DNA of 64,000 nucleotides from Devosia marina (GCF_009758415.1 NZ_WQRF01000008.1:1-64000); one strand, 5' to 3'. Counted from the stretch's first letter, positions 27,859 through 36,548 are shown. Numbers and translations are program-made. Notes: a model not told the origin generated them from the letters alone.

Positions 27859-28958
27859 GCAGCAAAGCCGGGTGGTTGCAGGCCGGGGCTGTGGGCGCAG
27901 AACACCTTGAACAGCTTGCCCATCTGGTCGGGTCCGACCAGCCGGTCATGGGCGGTGCGGATATCGTTGGCTGAGCCAGGATTGGCGCCGGAAAGGGCTG
28001 CGGCGCGCTCGCCGATGCCGAGACGGGTCAGGAATTCGCCCTGATTGGCCAGTGGCTGGGTGGCGAGGCCGGCGGCGCGGGCGACATTGCCCAGGGCGCC
28101 GAAATCGACATGGGCGGAAATGTCGGTTTCGCCGGGGGCTTCGAGCACATCGGCATAAGCGTGGCGGCGGACGGCCTGGAGGGTGTCGCCGGTTTGCGTC
28201 GTGCCGTAGCCATAGTCGATGGCGAGGAGGGCGCCGCCCTGCTGGGCGATCACCTTGCCCAGGCGGGTGAGGACTTCGGCTGCGGCAAAGCAGACCTCGA
28301 GCATGGTGTCGGGCGCGGCATTGGCCACCGCATCAGGCATGGAGGCGGGCGGAATGGGTGTGGGCGAGAGACCAAAGGCGCGCTTGCCGTCCACAAGGCC
28401 GATCTGGCGCTCATGCCAGCCTTTTTCCTTGCGGACGAACTGTCGGATGGGCAGGGCGTCGAAGAATTCATTGGCGACGATGAGTACCGAACCGTCGTCA
28501 AAGCTCTCGAAATCCTGCAGCCATTTGGGGTCATAGACTTCGAGCCTGGCCTTTTGCTCGGCCATCAGCACCGGGCTGGTTTCGAACAGGCGGAGGTTCA
28601 GGGCATCGCGGAAGCCGGGGGCGCGGCAGGCGACGCGCAGGATATCGGCCATCAGCGTGCCGCGGCCGGGGCCGAGTTCGAGCAGGGTGAAGCTTTTGGG
28701 CTCGTCCATCTGCTGCCAGAGATTGACCAGCCAGAAGCCGATCAGCTCGCCGAACATCTGGGAAATTTCCGGCGCGGTGACGAAATCGCCCTTGGCGCCG
28801 AGCGGTTCGGCAGCGCGGTAATAGCCTTTGGACGGATGGGTGAGGCAGAGGCCCATATAGGTGGCAACCGAGATCGGGCCGGAGGTGGCGATCTGCAAAT
28901 CGATCTGCTGTTCCAGCGTCAGGCTGTCGAGCTTGGTTTGGGTGGGTTTTTCAATCAT
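27855..28958 (-). CDS. SAM-dependent methyltransferase, NDUFAF7/MidA family
   Basis: A 367-residue protein. It has the family N-terminus ISVATYMGLCLTHPSKGYY and DFVTAPEISQMFGELIGFWL, then the SAM motif LLELGPGRGTLMADILR. Later come FDALPIRQFVRK and LLAIDYGYG. Mitochondrial NDUFAF7 dimethylates an arginine of complex I subunit NDUFS2; a matching NuoD target in bacteria is likely but not proven. It is coupled by ATGA overlaps to lgt upstream and pgeF downstream. Confidence 0.88.
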   Translation of the reverse strand: MIEKPTQTKLDSLTLEQQIDLQIATSGPISVATYMGLCLTHPSKGYYRAAEPLGAKGDFVTAPEISQMFGELIGFWLVNLWQQMDEPKSFTLLELGPGRGTLMADILRVACRAPGFRDALNLRLFETSPVLMAEQKARLEVYDPKWLQDFESFDDGSVLIVANEFFDALPIRQFVRKEKGWHERQIGLVDGKRAFGLSPTPIPPASMPDAVANAAPDTMLEVCFAAAEVLTRLGKVIAQQGGALLAIDYGYGTTQTGDTLQAVRRHAYADVLEAPGETDISAHVDFGALGNVARAAGLATQPLANQGEFLTRLGIGERAAALSGANPGSANDIRTAHDRLVGPDQMGKLFKVFCAHSPGLQPPGFAA

Positions 28959-29779
28959 GGACGCAACGGGTTTTCGCGGCGGGTGGCCGCATAGATGACA
29001 AGGATCAGGCCGCCCAAGAGAATGGGGAGGCTGAGCACCTGGCCCATGGTGAGCCAGCCGCCATAGAGATAGCCAAGCTGCGCATCGGGCAGGCGGACGA
29101 ATTCGACGGCAATACGCGAGAGCGCGTAGCCGATGGCGAAGATGCCGGCGACCAGACCGGGCTTCCTGAGCGCGTAGAACACATGGGTAGCGACGCGAAT
29201 GACGAGGAAGAGCAAGAGGCCTTCGAGCGCGGCTTCGTAGAGCTGGCTGGGATGGCGGGCCAATTGCAGCGGATCGGTGGGGAAGACGACGCCCCAGGGC
29301 GCGGTGGTGGGGGCGCCATAGAGCTCGGCATTGATGAAATTGGCCAGGCGCCCGAGCAGAATTCCGATGGTGGCGACGGCGCCGAGCAGGTCAAGGCTGG
29401 AGAGCCAGTTGCCGCCCTTTGAGCGGGTAAACAGGATCGCCGCCAGCATCAGGCCGAGCATGCCGCCATGATAGGACATGCCGCCATCGAGCGTGTTGAT
29501 GATCTGGGCTGGATTTTCCAGGTAATAGGGCAGGTTGTAGAACAGCACATAGCCCACGCGCCCGCCAATGACGATGGCGAGCATGGCCCAGAAGGCGAAA
29601 TCCCAGATCTCGCCGGCCTTGAAGGGCGGCGCGCCGCGATGCCAGAGGCGCTGATTGCGCAACAACAGATAGCCATAGCCGGCGCCCAGAATGACCCCGA
29701 ACAGATAAGCCAGCGCATACCAGCGAATGGCGATGGGGCCGATGGCAATGGCAATGGGGTCGATATTGGGGAAGGGCAA
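28955..29779 (-). CDS. lgt: Prolipoprotein diacylglyceryl transferase
   Basis: A 274-residue membrane enzyme. I choose the TTG at 29779, preceded by GGAGA; it gives the normal N-terminus PFPNIDPIAIAIGPIAIRWY, whereas a longer frame reaches 29959 through non-conserved sequence. About seven transmembrane helices. Diagnostic stretches are DGGMSYHGGMLG and GRLANFINAELYG. It transfers diacylglycerol from phosphatidylglycerol to lipobox cysteines in the inner membrane. It is the first gene of the lgt-midA-pgeF unit. Confidence 0.95.
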   Translation of the reverse strand: MPFPNIDPIAIAIGPIAIRWYALAYLFGVILGAGYGYLLLRNQRLWHRGAPPFKAGEIWDFAFWAMLAIVIGGRVGYVLFYNLPYYLENPAQIINTLDGGMSYHGGMLGLMLAAILFTRSKGGNWLSSLDLLGAVATIGILLGRLANFINAELYGAPTTAPWGVVFPTDPLQLARHPSQLYEAALEGLLLFLVIRVATHVFYALRKPGLVAGIFAIGYALSRIAVEFVRLPDAQLGYLYGGWLTMGQVLSLPILLGGLILVIYAATRRENPLRP

Positions 29780-29940
29780 GGCTCTGTCTCCGTGAGGCCG
29801 ACCGGCATGCCGTTCGATTATGGCAGCACCGTGAGTGCCGTAACCCGATGCGGGCGGCGGTTCAAGGCGCGTCTGGGCGGAGGGGGTGCGCTGATGGACG
29901 GGCGGGGCGTTGTGAAGGTCCCGAACGTCCGAAGGTCTCA

Positions 29941-30000
29941 CAAGCTCCCACCGCCCCAACCTACCCCTCCTCCTTCTTCAGGGGGAGGCCGGTGGGGGTG
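29941..30000. repeat. Palindromic element upstream of the DUF559 gene
   Basis: A related but shorter member of the CCCC-palindrome family: CCTCC-TTCTTCA-GGGGGAGG flanked by CCCACCGCCCCAACC on the left and CCGGTGGGGG on the right, so the outer arms also pair. Together with the copy at 30408-30457 it brackets the DUF559 gene. Confidence 0.6.
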
Positions 30001-30042
30001 CTCTTGCGCAAACACGATGCTAGTCTTGGCTGAGGAGCACCC

Positions 30043-30402
30043 ATGGTCGATCCTGTCACATTCGCCCGCAAGCTGCGGCAGGAGCAGACCCAGCCGGAGC
30101 GCCGCTTCTGGAAGCTGATCCGGGCCTGGCGCGACGCGGGCCTCCACTTGCGACGGCAGGCGCCCATCGGTCCCTATGTCGTGGACTTTGTCTGCAAGAG
30201 CCGAAAGCTCATCGTCGAAATCGACGGCGACACGCATTATTCCGGAGCCGGTGTGACGCATGACGCGCAGCGGACGGCATTCCTCGAACGGCGCGGGTAT
30301 CGCGTGCTGCGGTTCACCAATGAGGATCTCATGCGGCGCGGAGAGGGTGTGTTTGTTTCGCTGACGGAAATTCTCGGTGAGCCGGGGGCTGAAGAGCCTT
30401 AG
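30043..30402 (+). CDS. DUF559 domain protein, predicted endonuclease fold
   Basis: A 119-residue protein of the Vsr-like DUF559 family. FARKLRQEQTQPERRFWKLI opens it, followed by LRRQAPIGPYVVDFVCKSRK with the catalytic-like Asp of the PD-(D/E)xK/Vsr fold and KLIVEIDGDTHY. It ends with FLERRGYRVLRFTNEDLM. Nuclease activity is predicted from the fold; no function is demonstrated for such stand-alone members. It is bracketed by palindromic repeats on both sides, an arrangement discussed in the findings. Confidence 0.85.
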   Translation: MVDPVTFARKLRQEQTQPERRFWKLIRAWRDAGLHLRRQAPIGPYVVDFVCKSRKLIVEIDGDTHYSGAGVTHDAQRTAFLERRGYRVLRFTNEDLMRRGEGVFVSLTEILGEPGAEEP

Positions 30403-30407
30403 TGGAT

Positions 30408-30457
30408 ACCCCCACCTAGCCTCCCCCTGATGAGGGGGAGGGACGCATCGAGTTTGA
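30408..30457. repeat. Dispersed palindromic repeat, copy 2
   Basis: Starts six bases after the DUF559 stop. It reads ACCCCCACCTAGCC, then CTCCCCCTGATGAGGGGGAG and GGACGCATCGAGTTTGA, aligning over about 50 bases with 5871-5919. Confidence 0.75.
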
Positions 30458-30483
30458 GGGGGATTCGTGAAGGACAGTCGTGC

Positions 30484-31080
30484 CTAGGGGCGCGTCAAGC
30501 AGTTTGACTGCTCGGCGGCGAAAGCGTTGAAGACCGGCTCTCTACCTGGCCTAGTCTCAATCTGCAGGCCAGACATAATGCTGCAGCCATTGTCGCTGCG
30601 CGCAAGCGGCCCTACCCCAAGGTTCGTTGAGAAGATGGGATCAGGGTTTCTTTCCTCATGGGTTCCATCAGCAACCAGCAACTGTCGTTCCTCTTTGAAC
30701 GCGGACACAAAGTCCGCCTCTTCGACCGACGTCACGGGTGGAACGTTGAGACCTAATCGGACGTCGCACCTACGTCGCTTGTCGTCGTATTCCCCTTCCA
30801 CCAAGACAAACGAAGAATTGGGTAGCTGCCAGCTTTGCTCGTGCACCTCATGACCAGGCATCAATGGTGCATCCAAGCCCTCTACGTTAACAGGAGCAAC
30901 GCGCATGATCGAAGGTCCGAGGTCGGTTAGCCCTTGGGTGTTCAGCCTTTCGCTCTGCTCAATGGCGATGCGACAGCGCGTCCAGAGTTGCCGCCACGCT
31001 TCTACATCCAGTTCGCCCGCCCGGGCTTCTGATGCAAGGCAGATAGCGATCGTCATCAGACAGAGGGAAGAAAAGCGCAC
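30484..31080 (-). CDS. Secreted protein of unknown function
   Basis: A 198-residue protein from GTG 31080, supported by GAGG upstream and by the resulting signal peptide (RFSSLCLMTIAICLASEARA). The longer frame to 31149 would bury the signal. The mature part holds four cysteines (TRCRIA, RRCDV, NGCSI, SNCLTRP), which suggests disulfides. No family is recognised. It is convergent with the DUF559 gene and its base composition is lower in GC than that of surrounding core genes. Confidence 0.6.
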   Translation of the reverse strand: MRFSSLCLMTIAICLASEARAGELDVEAWRQLWTRCRIAIEQSERLNTQGLTDLGPSIMRVAPVNVEGLDAPLMPGHEVHEQSWQLPNSSFVLVEGEYDDKRRRCDVRLGLNVPPVTSVEEADFVSAFKEERQLLVADGTHEERNPDPIFSTNLGVGPLARSDNGCSIMSGLQIETRPGREPVFNAFAAEQSNCLTRP

Positions 31081-31268
31081 CTGTACCTCAAAGTGGAACC
31101 ACAAGAGAACCTTGACCTCTTGTAAAATCCTAAAACCCGCTAGGGCCAAAAGCTGCCTGTCTCCTTACCACCCCAATCCTCCCCGCACCAATCCGCCGCA
31201 CTGGTCATTGCCCCGCCCATCGCTTACATATCGGGGAACAGGAATTTTCCACGACACGGAGCCGTGCC

Positions 31269-31520
31269 ATGAACCAGAACAACAAGATTTTTGACGGGTT
31301 GGGCCGGGTGATGAATGAGGCGGCCGGGGTGGCTGATGGGGTGCGGCGGGAGGTGGAAACCGTCGTGAAGGCCCAGGCGACGCGGATCGTCAATGACATG
31401 GACCTGGTCAAGCGTGAGGATTTCGACGCGCTGCGCGAGCTGGTGCAGGTGCAGGGCGAGGAAATCGAGGCGCTGCGCAAGGAGCTGGCGGCCCTGCGCG
31501 GCGACAAGCCGGCCAGCTAG
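31269..31520 (+). CDS. ubiK: Accessory factor UbiK family protein
   Basis: An 83-residue protein of the BMFP/YqiC type. It is amphipathic in the first half (FDGLGRVMNEAAGVADGV) and ends in a coiled coil (VKREDFDALRELVQVQGEEI). UbiK helps UbiJ and the ubiquinone-synthesis metabolon in enterobacteria; the alphaproteobacterial members are assigned by similarity. It is followed after 12 bases by a phosphoesterase gene and then, further on, by YbjN and proC, a recurring order in Rhizobiales. Confidence 0.85.
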   Translation: MNQNNKIFDGLGRVMNEAAGVADGVRREVETVVKAQATRIVNDMDLVKREDFDALRELVQVQGEEIEALRKELAALRGDKPAS

Positions 31521-31532
31521 GCGGGCCAGGCG

Positions 31533-32258
31533 ATGCGGATCGCGGTTCTCTCCGATATTCATGGCAATGTGCCGGCGCTGGACGCGGTGCTGGAGGATAT
31601 CGAGCGGCATGGGGTCGAGGCGATTGTGTGCCTGGGCGACCATGTGAGTGGACCGATCGATCCGGCCGGGGCGGCCGAGCGGGTGATGGCGCTGGACGCC
31701 ACTGCCATTCGCGGCAATCACGATCGCTGGGTGGTGGACCCCTCGCTGCGGCACGAGCCTTGGTCGGTGGATGAATATGCGCGGGCGCAATTGAGCGCGC
31801 ACCAGATGGGGTGGCTGGCGAGCCTGCCGGCGACAGCCAAGCTGGGCGATGCGGTGTTCCTGTGCCACGGCACGCCGAGCAGTGACGAAAAGCCCTGGCT
31901 CGACAATTTCTTTGATGGGCGGAACACGGTGCTGCCCTCGGAGGCCGAGGTGGAGCGCGAGGCCGTGGGGCTCGACCAGCCGGTGATCCTGTGCGGGCAT
32001 ACCCATATTGCGCGCACGCTGCGCCTGAGCGACGGGCGCTTGCTGGTCAATCCCGGTTCGGTCGGGATGCAGATGGTGCGCGGTTCGCCCGACGCGCATT
32101 ATGCCATTGTCGAGCGGCGGCTGGGCAAATGGCAGACGGCGCTGATTTCGGTGCCCTATGATACCGAGGCCGCCGCGCGGCTGGCCAAGGAAAACGGATT
32201 TGCCGATTGGGGCGATGCGATCCGCTTCGGTTGGGTCGGGCCGGAGAGCCTGGGGTAG
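31533..32258 (+). CDS. Metallophosphoesterase, YfcE/MJ0936-like
   Basis: A 241-residue calcineurin-like phosphoesterase. The dimetal site is complete: VLSDIHGNVPALDAVL, CLGDHVSG, IRGNHDRW, FLCHGTP and ILCGHTHIART, then LVNPGSVG. This combination (GNHD and NPGSVG) marks the YfcE/Mre11-like small phosphodiesterase group. Substrate unknown. It follows ubiK closely and is probably co-transcribed with it. Confidence 0.85.
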   Translation: MRIAVLSDIHGNVPALDAVLEDIERHGVEAIVCLGDHVSGPIDPAGAAERVMALDATAIRGNHDRWVVDPSLRHEPWSVDEYARAQLSAHQMGWLASLPATAKLGDAVFLCHGTPSSDEKPWLDNFFDGRNTVLPSEAEVEREAVGLDQPVILCGHTHIARTLRLSDGRLLVNPGSVGMQMVRGSPDAHYAIVERRLGKWQTALISVPYDTEAAARLAKENGFADWGDAIRFGWVGPESLG

Positions 32259-32303
32259 GCGGGCTCCGAGATATCGCTTAAGCGCGAAGCGCAGGGGCGG
32301 CGC

Positions 32304-32329
32304 CGCCATTCGAGCCTAGCTCTCATGGC
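32304..32329. repeat. Repeat unit paired with 50522-50547
   Basis: CGCCATTCGAGC-C-TAGCTCTCATGGC matches 50522-50547 with a single C/G difference. In both places it is followed, after 10-15 bases, by an AAAA-stem-TTTT hairpin, so the two form one composite element. Confidence 0.75.
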
Positions 32330-32339
32330 CTTCTTCTTT

Positions 32340-32364
32340 AAAATCTCCCCACAGGGGAGATTTT
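32340..32364. terminator. Terminator-like hairpin
   Basis: A perfect palindrome AAAATCTCCCC-ACA-GGGGAGATTTT about 80 bases downstream of the phosphoesterase gene. It belongs to the same hairpin class as 4337-4361, 14318-14342 and 50560-50580. Confidence 0.75.
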
Positions 32365-32646
32365 GCCTGCGGCACGAGTCGAAGTGTGCAAAAGCACCGT
32401 TTCGAGACAGGCTGGCCGGGCGCTTTAACGGCTCGTTAACCATGGCGGCCCAATCATCATCCACAAGAGAATGGTGTTCTCCGATCCCGTCGCGTCCCCT
32501 GAATCAGAGACGCAGTGTAGGGTTCAGACATGGAGGACGATTCTTGAGGCCGTCGCGTTGGCGGTGTTGTTCTCCAAGCGTACCCCTAGAGTGGTGGCCC
32601 CAAGGGCTGCGTGGACGAAAACGCCTTCCAAGGACGGACGATCTAT

Positions 32647-33147
32647 ATGTCCCTGATTGAATATGAGCCCGACCGCGTCTCCCATCCGGTGGACCTTGTC
32701 GAGCACATCGCCTCGATCAACGACTGGAATTTCGAGCGGCAGGATGCCGACGAGATTTCCATTTCCGTGCGCGGGGGGTGGAGCGATTATCACGTCTCGT
32801 TCAACTGGATGGAAGATCTGGAAAGCCTGCATATCGCCTGCGCTTTCGATCTGAAGGCACCTGAGGGGCGGCGGGCCGAAATCAAGCAGTTGATCAGCCT
32901 GATCAACGAGCAGCTCTGGATCGGGCATTTCGACATCTGGAACAAGGAAGGCGTGGTCCTGTTCCGCAATTCGCACCTGCTCACGGGCGGGGCCGATGTT
33001 TCGCCGCAACAATGCGAGGCCCTGCTGCGTTCTGCTACTGATAGTTGCGATCTCTACTATCAAGCGTTTCAGTTCGTCGTCTGGGCCGGCAAGTCGGCCG
33101 CCGATGCACTGAGCCATGTGATGTTCGAGACAGTAGGCGAAGCATAA
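32647..33147 (+). CDS. YbjN domain-containing protein
   Basis: A 166-residue protein from ATG 32647 (a GTG 36 bases upstream is an alternative). The pattern NPVD-like HPVDLVEHIASINDWNFERQ and SFNWMEDLESLHIACAFD is that of the YbjN/type III chaperone-like fold family. In E. coli YbjN affects motility and stress tolerance; the Rhizobiales members are uncharacterised. Its TAA overlaps the ATG of proC (TAATG), indicating translational coupling. The pairing with proC is conserved in related genomes. Confidence 0.85.
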   Translation: MSLIEYEPDRVSHPVDLVEHIASINDWNFERQDADEISISVRGGWSDYHVSFNWMEDLESLHIACAFDLKAPEGRRAEIKQLISLINEQLWIGHFDIWNKEGVVLFRNSHLLTGGADVSPQQCEALLRSATDSCDLYYQAFQFVVWAGKSAADALSHVMFETVGEA

Positions 33148-33971
33148 TGAGTGCACATTTGCGGACTTTGGGTCCCGTCATGCTGGTTGGCGCCGGCAAG
33201 ATGGGCATGGCGCTGGCGCGCGGCTGGCTCGATGCCGGGCTGCCGGGTAGCAATCTGGTGCTGGTCGATCCAGCGCCGAGCGATGCGGCCAAGGCCCTGG
33301 CGGCCGATTATGAGCTGACGATTCATGCCGAGGCGGTCGGGCTGGACCCCAATGTGCTGGTGCTGGCGGTCAAGCCGCAGATCATCGGCGATGTGATGGA
33401 GGGGCTCAAGCAAGCCGTCGGCCCGCAGACGCTGGTGCTTTCTATTGCCGCCGGGATTTCCATTGCGACGCTGTCGGCGGGGCTGGATACCGGGCGGGTG
33501 GTGCGCACCATGCCCAATACGCCGGCGCAGATCGGCAAGGGCGTGACCGGCGCCGTGGCCGGCCCGGATGTGGGCACTGACGACCGGGCGGCGACCGATG
33601 CGCTGCTCTCGGCGGCGGGGCAGGTGGCTTGGTTCGACGCCGAAAGCGATCTCGATGCGGTCACGGCGGTGTCCGGCTCGGGCCCGGCCTATGTGTTCAA
33701 CCTGGTCGAAGCGCTGGCGGCGGCCGGGGTCAAGCAAGGCCTGCCGGATCACGTGGCGATGCAATTGGCGCGGCAGACGGTGATCGGCGCGGCGGCGCTG
33801 ATGGAGGCCGATCCGGCCCCGGCGGGCGTGCTGCGGCAGAACGTGACCTCGCCCAATGGCACGACGGCGGCGGCGCTGGCCGTGCTGATGGCCGATGACG
33901 GGCTGACACCGCTGATGGAACGGGCCGTGAATGCCGCCCGCAAGCGCAGCGAAGAGCTGGGGCGCGGCTGA
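33147..33971 (+). CDS. proC: Pyrroline-5-carboxylate reductase
   Basis: A 274-residue ProC from ATG 33147. The Rossmann motif is VMLVGAGKMGMALARGWL, followed by VLAVKPQI and the signature SGSGPAYVFNLVEAL and VTSPNGTTAAAL. It reduces pyrroline-5-carboxylate to proline with NAD(P)H. A longer frame from 33045 lies within YbjN and is rejected. It is coupled to YbjN and ends ten bases before the convergent MarR gene. Confidence 0.95.
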   Translation: MSAHLRTLGPVMLVGAGKMGMALARGWLDAGLPGSNLVLVDPAPSDAAKALAADYELTIHAEAVGLDPNVLVLAVKPQIIGDVMEGLKQAVGPQTLVLSIAAGISIATLSAGLDTGRVVRTMPNTPAQIGKGVTGAVAGPDVGTDDRAATDALLSAAGQVAWFDAESDLDAVTAVSGSGPAYVFNLVEALAAAGVKQGLPDHVAMQLARQTVIGAAALMEADPAPAGVLRQNVTSPNGTTAAALAVLMADDGLTPLMERAVNAARKRSEELGRG

Positions 33972-33980
33972 CGCCTGAGT

Positions 33981-34496
33981 TCAGAGTTTGCTGGTGAGGT
34001 TGAGCCGGTCGAGCACGGCGCGGTCGGTGGGATCGACCATGCCGACGAGAAAGCGGCGGACCATGTTGGCGGCTTCGGGGGGCAGGGCGTCGATCGAGGC
34101 GTCGATGCGGCTGGCCTGGGTTTCGGACAGTTTGGCGAAGAATTCGCGGCCCTTGTCGGTCGCGTAGAGTAGGCGCTGGCGCCGGTCAGCATGGCCGGTG
34201 CGCTGTTCGACATAGCCATTGTCGATCAGTTGGCGCAGCACCCGGGCCAGGCTCTGCTTGGTGATTTTCAGGATGTCGAGCAGATCGGCCACCGGCATGC
34301 CGGGGCGCAGATTGACGAAATAAAGCACGCGGTGGTGCGCGCGGCCAAAACCCTGACGTTCGAGCAGGGCATCGGCGTCGCCGGTGAAGTCGCGATAGGC
34401 AAAGAAAAACAGCCCCATGATGTCGAGCGGCAGGTGTGCCTGATCGGCCAGAGAATTTATGTCAGCCTTGTTGACATTTTTTCGATCCGCTGGCAT
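33981..34496 (-). CDS. MarR family transcriptional regulator
   Basis: A 171-residue regulator from ATG 34496, preceded by GGAGG with five bases of spacing. The winged helix is recognisable in MPVADLLDILKITKQSLARVLRQLIDNGYVE and the wing in RTGHADRRQRLLYAT. The dimerisation helices flank it. It is divergent from ilvE across 136 bases and may regulate it, but I see no clear palindromic operator to support that. Confidence 0.88.
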   Translation of the reverse strand: MPADRKNVNKADINSLADQAHLPLDIMGLFFFAYRDFTGDADALLERQGFGRAHHRVLYFVNLRPGMPVADLLDILKITKQSLARVLRQLIDNGYVEQRTGHADRRQRLLYATDKGREFFAKLSETQASRIDASIDALPPEAANMVRRFLVGMVDPTDRAVLDRLNLTSKL

Positions 34497-34632
34497 TGTT
34501 CCTCCATCGGCACCACAGCTTTGACTTATTCCAGAGCCGTTCCGGTTTGCCAAGGGTTTGACCCTGATGCATGATTGAGCAAAAGGCCCGTTCGGCAAGA
34601 ACGGCGCGAGACATAATTTTCGGAGAGGAACA

Positions 34633-35529
34633 ATGGCAGGCCTGCCTATGGACCAGCGTGATGGCTGGATCTGGTTTGATGGCGAACTCAAACCCTGGAA
34701 GGACGCGAAGGTGCACGTGCTGACGCATGGCCTGCACTATGCCAGCTCCGTATTCGAAGGCGAGCGCGCCTATGGTGGGGAAATCTTCAAGTCGCGCGAG
34801 CACACCGAACGTCTGATCCGGTCGGCCGCTACGCTGGACATGAAACCTTTCCCCTATTCGGTCGACGAGATCGAGGCGGCCAAGCAGCTCGTCTTGGAAA
34901 AGAACAATCTGGTCGACGCCTATGTGCGGCCTGTAGTCTGGCGCGGCTCGGAAGAGCTCAGCGTGCCGGCACGCAAAAACAAGATCCATGTGGCGATCGC
35001 GGCATGGGTGTGGCCGAGCTATTTCTCGGTCGAGGAAAAGCTCAAGGGCATTCGCCTGGAGTGGAGCAAGTGGAAACGCCCGAGCCCGGAGACCATTCCG
35101 TCTTCGGCCAAGGCGGCGGGTCTGTACATGATCTGCACGCTGAGCAAAGACGCGGCCATGGCCAATGGCTATGCCGACGCGCTGATGCTGGACTATCGCG
35201 GCTATGTGGCGGAAGCCACGGGCGCCAACGTGTTCTTCATCAAGGGCAAGGAAATCACCACGCCGACGCCGGACTGTTTCCTGAACGGCATCACCCGGCA
35301 GACGCTGATTTCCCTGGCCAAGGAAAACGGGTTCACGGTGACCGAGCGGCACATCATGCCCGAGGAATTGAGCCAGTTCGACGAGTGTTTCCTGACCGGG
35401 ACGGCGGCGGAAGTGACGCCGGTTTCGGAAATCGGAGAGTTCAAGTTTACGCCGGGCGAGGCGTGCCGCACACTGATCGATGCCTATGCCCGGGCCGTGC
35501 AGCCGAAGAAGGCCGCAGCGGCGGAGTAG
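34633..35529 (+). CDS. ilvE: Branched-chain amino acid aminotransferase
   Basis: A 298-residue fold-type IV PLP enzyme with GGAGAGG upstream. The N-terminal HVLTHGLHYASSVFEGERAY is the BCAT signature; PLP is expected on K160 (SSAKAAGLYMICTL), with the phosphate-binding region EATGANVFFIKG and the C-terminal LTGTAAEVTPV. It makes valine, leucine and isoleucine from the 2-oxo acids. The ORF is monocistronic and ends with a strong terminator. Confidence 0.93.
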   Translation: MAGLPMDQRDGWIWFDGELKPWKDAKVHVLTHGLHYASSVFEGERAYGGEIFKSREHTERLIRSAATLDMKPFPYSVDEIEAAKQLVLEKNNLVDAYVRPVVWRGSEELSVPARKNKIHVAIAAWVWPSYFSVEEKLKGIRLEWSKWKRPSPETIPSSAKAAGLYMICTLSKDAAMANGYADALMLDYRGYVAEATGANVFFIKGKEITTPTPDCFLNGITRQTLISLAKENGFTVTERHIMPEELSQFDECFLTGTAAEVTPVSEIGEFKFTPGEACRTLIDAYARAVQPKKAAAAE

Positions 35530-35556
35530 GCCAGGCTCCCCCCAAGATGAACAAGA

Positions 35557-35585
35557 AGACGCCCGCCATTCAGGCGGGCGTTTTG
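35557..35585 (+). terminator. Terminator of ilvE overlapping the desaturase 3' end
   Basis: A stem ACGCCCGCC-ATTCA-GGCGGGCGT followed by TTTTG lies 28 bases after ilvE. Its right arm overlaps the last codons of the convergent desaturase gene. Confidence 0.85.
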
Positions 35586-36520
35586 CTTTCCTGTTGAATA
35601 GATGGCACGCCGAACACGGTTTCGCGCACCAGGCCCGTGGTGTAGCCGCGGGTGTTGTGGGCGCGGGCGGCGTAGTCGGGGTCGGCCATGAGGGCGGCGT
35701 GCAATTGGGGCAGATTGTAGAACGGTACGCTGGGATAGAGGTGGTGTTCCAGATGGTAATTGACATTGTGGGGGGCAAAGAAGGCCCGCTCCCAGAAATA
35801 GGGCAGAACCGAACGGGTGCCGCCCAATTCGTGACTATAATCCATTGAGCCGAAATGCTCGGCCACGCTGCGCACATGCATCAGCAGGAAGAAGGCAGTG
35901 AAATAGGGCACGAACCAATAGAGCAGCACGTCGATCCAGATGCCCAGCCAGGTGAACAGTATGGCGAAGGCAATATAGAAGCCGAGCCGCGCGAGCCGAT
36001 AGGCAAGGGGTGGCTTTTCGGCGGCCTTGAGGCGGTGCAGCATGCCGAAAATGTCGATGATCGAGCCCACGACCACCAGATAACTCAACAGGTCCAGCGC
36101 CCCTTCCTGCCAGGCCTTGGGGAAGGTGAAGCGCCGATTGCCCAGCTTGAACACCCAGTCGGGGTCCTTGTCGGTGTTTGTATAGCGGTGGTGTGCGAGG
36201 TGGTTGTTGCGATAGCTGGCCACGGTGGTCAGGATCGGCCAAGCCAATAGCAGATCGCAGATCCAGTCGCTGAGTGCCTTGTTGCCGGACATGAAGCGGT
36301 AATGGGCGAAATCATGCAGCAACACGCCAAAGCCATGCATGCGGCCGCCAATGATGGCCACAGCGATGAGATAGACCAACGGATCCTGCGCCCATTGCGA
36401 GACGGCGATGGCGGCAAAAATGACGCCCCAATCGAACAGGACCGCAAGGGCCGTGCGCCAGGTCTGCAGCACGGACAGGCGCTTGACCGTGGCGGCGTCA
36501 ATATAGGCTTGCGACGACAT
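35570..36520 (-). CDS. Fatty acid desaturase
   Basis: A 316-residue membrane desaturase with a GGGAGG ribosome-binding site. The three histidine boxes are HDFAH (about 70), HLAHHR (about 105) and YHLEHHLYPSVP (about 255), in the order expected for the non-haem di-iron site. Four to six transmembrane helices are visible. The type resembles delta-12/omega or beta-carotene-hydroxylase-like desaturases acting on membrane lipids; positional specificity is unknown. A 23-base palindrome lies 28 bases before the ATG. Confidence 0.85.
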   Translation of the reverse strand: MSSQAYIDAATVKRLSVLQTWRTALAVLFDWGVIFAAIAVSQWAQDPLVYLIAVAIIGGRMHGFGVLLHDFAHYRFMSGNKALSDWICDLLLAWPILTTVASYRNNHLAHHRYTNTDKDPDWVFKLGNRRFTFPKAWQEGALDLLSYLVVVGSIIDIFGMLHRLKAAEKPPLAYRLARLGFYIAFAILFTWLGIWIDVLLYWFVPYFTAFFLLMHVRSVAEHFGSMDYSHELGGTRSVLPYFWERAFFAPHNVNYHLEHHLYPSVPFYNLPQLHAALMADPDYAARAHNTRGYTTGLVRETVFGVPSIQQESKTPA

Positions 36521-36548
36521 GATTGGCCTCCCTCATGTCTATTGCAGT

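Larger units (their letters stand above)
32259..32646. other. Intergenic region with repeat and terminator
   Basis: This stretch contains a 26-base repeat unit (32304-32329, shared with 50522-50547) and the hairpin at 32340-32364. From about 32370 to 32640 I see no supported gene; a promoter for the YbjN-proC pair should lie here. Confidence 0.5.

Noticed and set aside
34497-34632. MarR operator controlling ilvE
   Set aside because: The divergent layout suggests it, but no inverted repeat of convincing quality is present in the gap.
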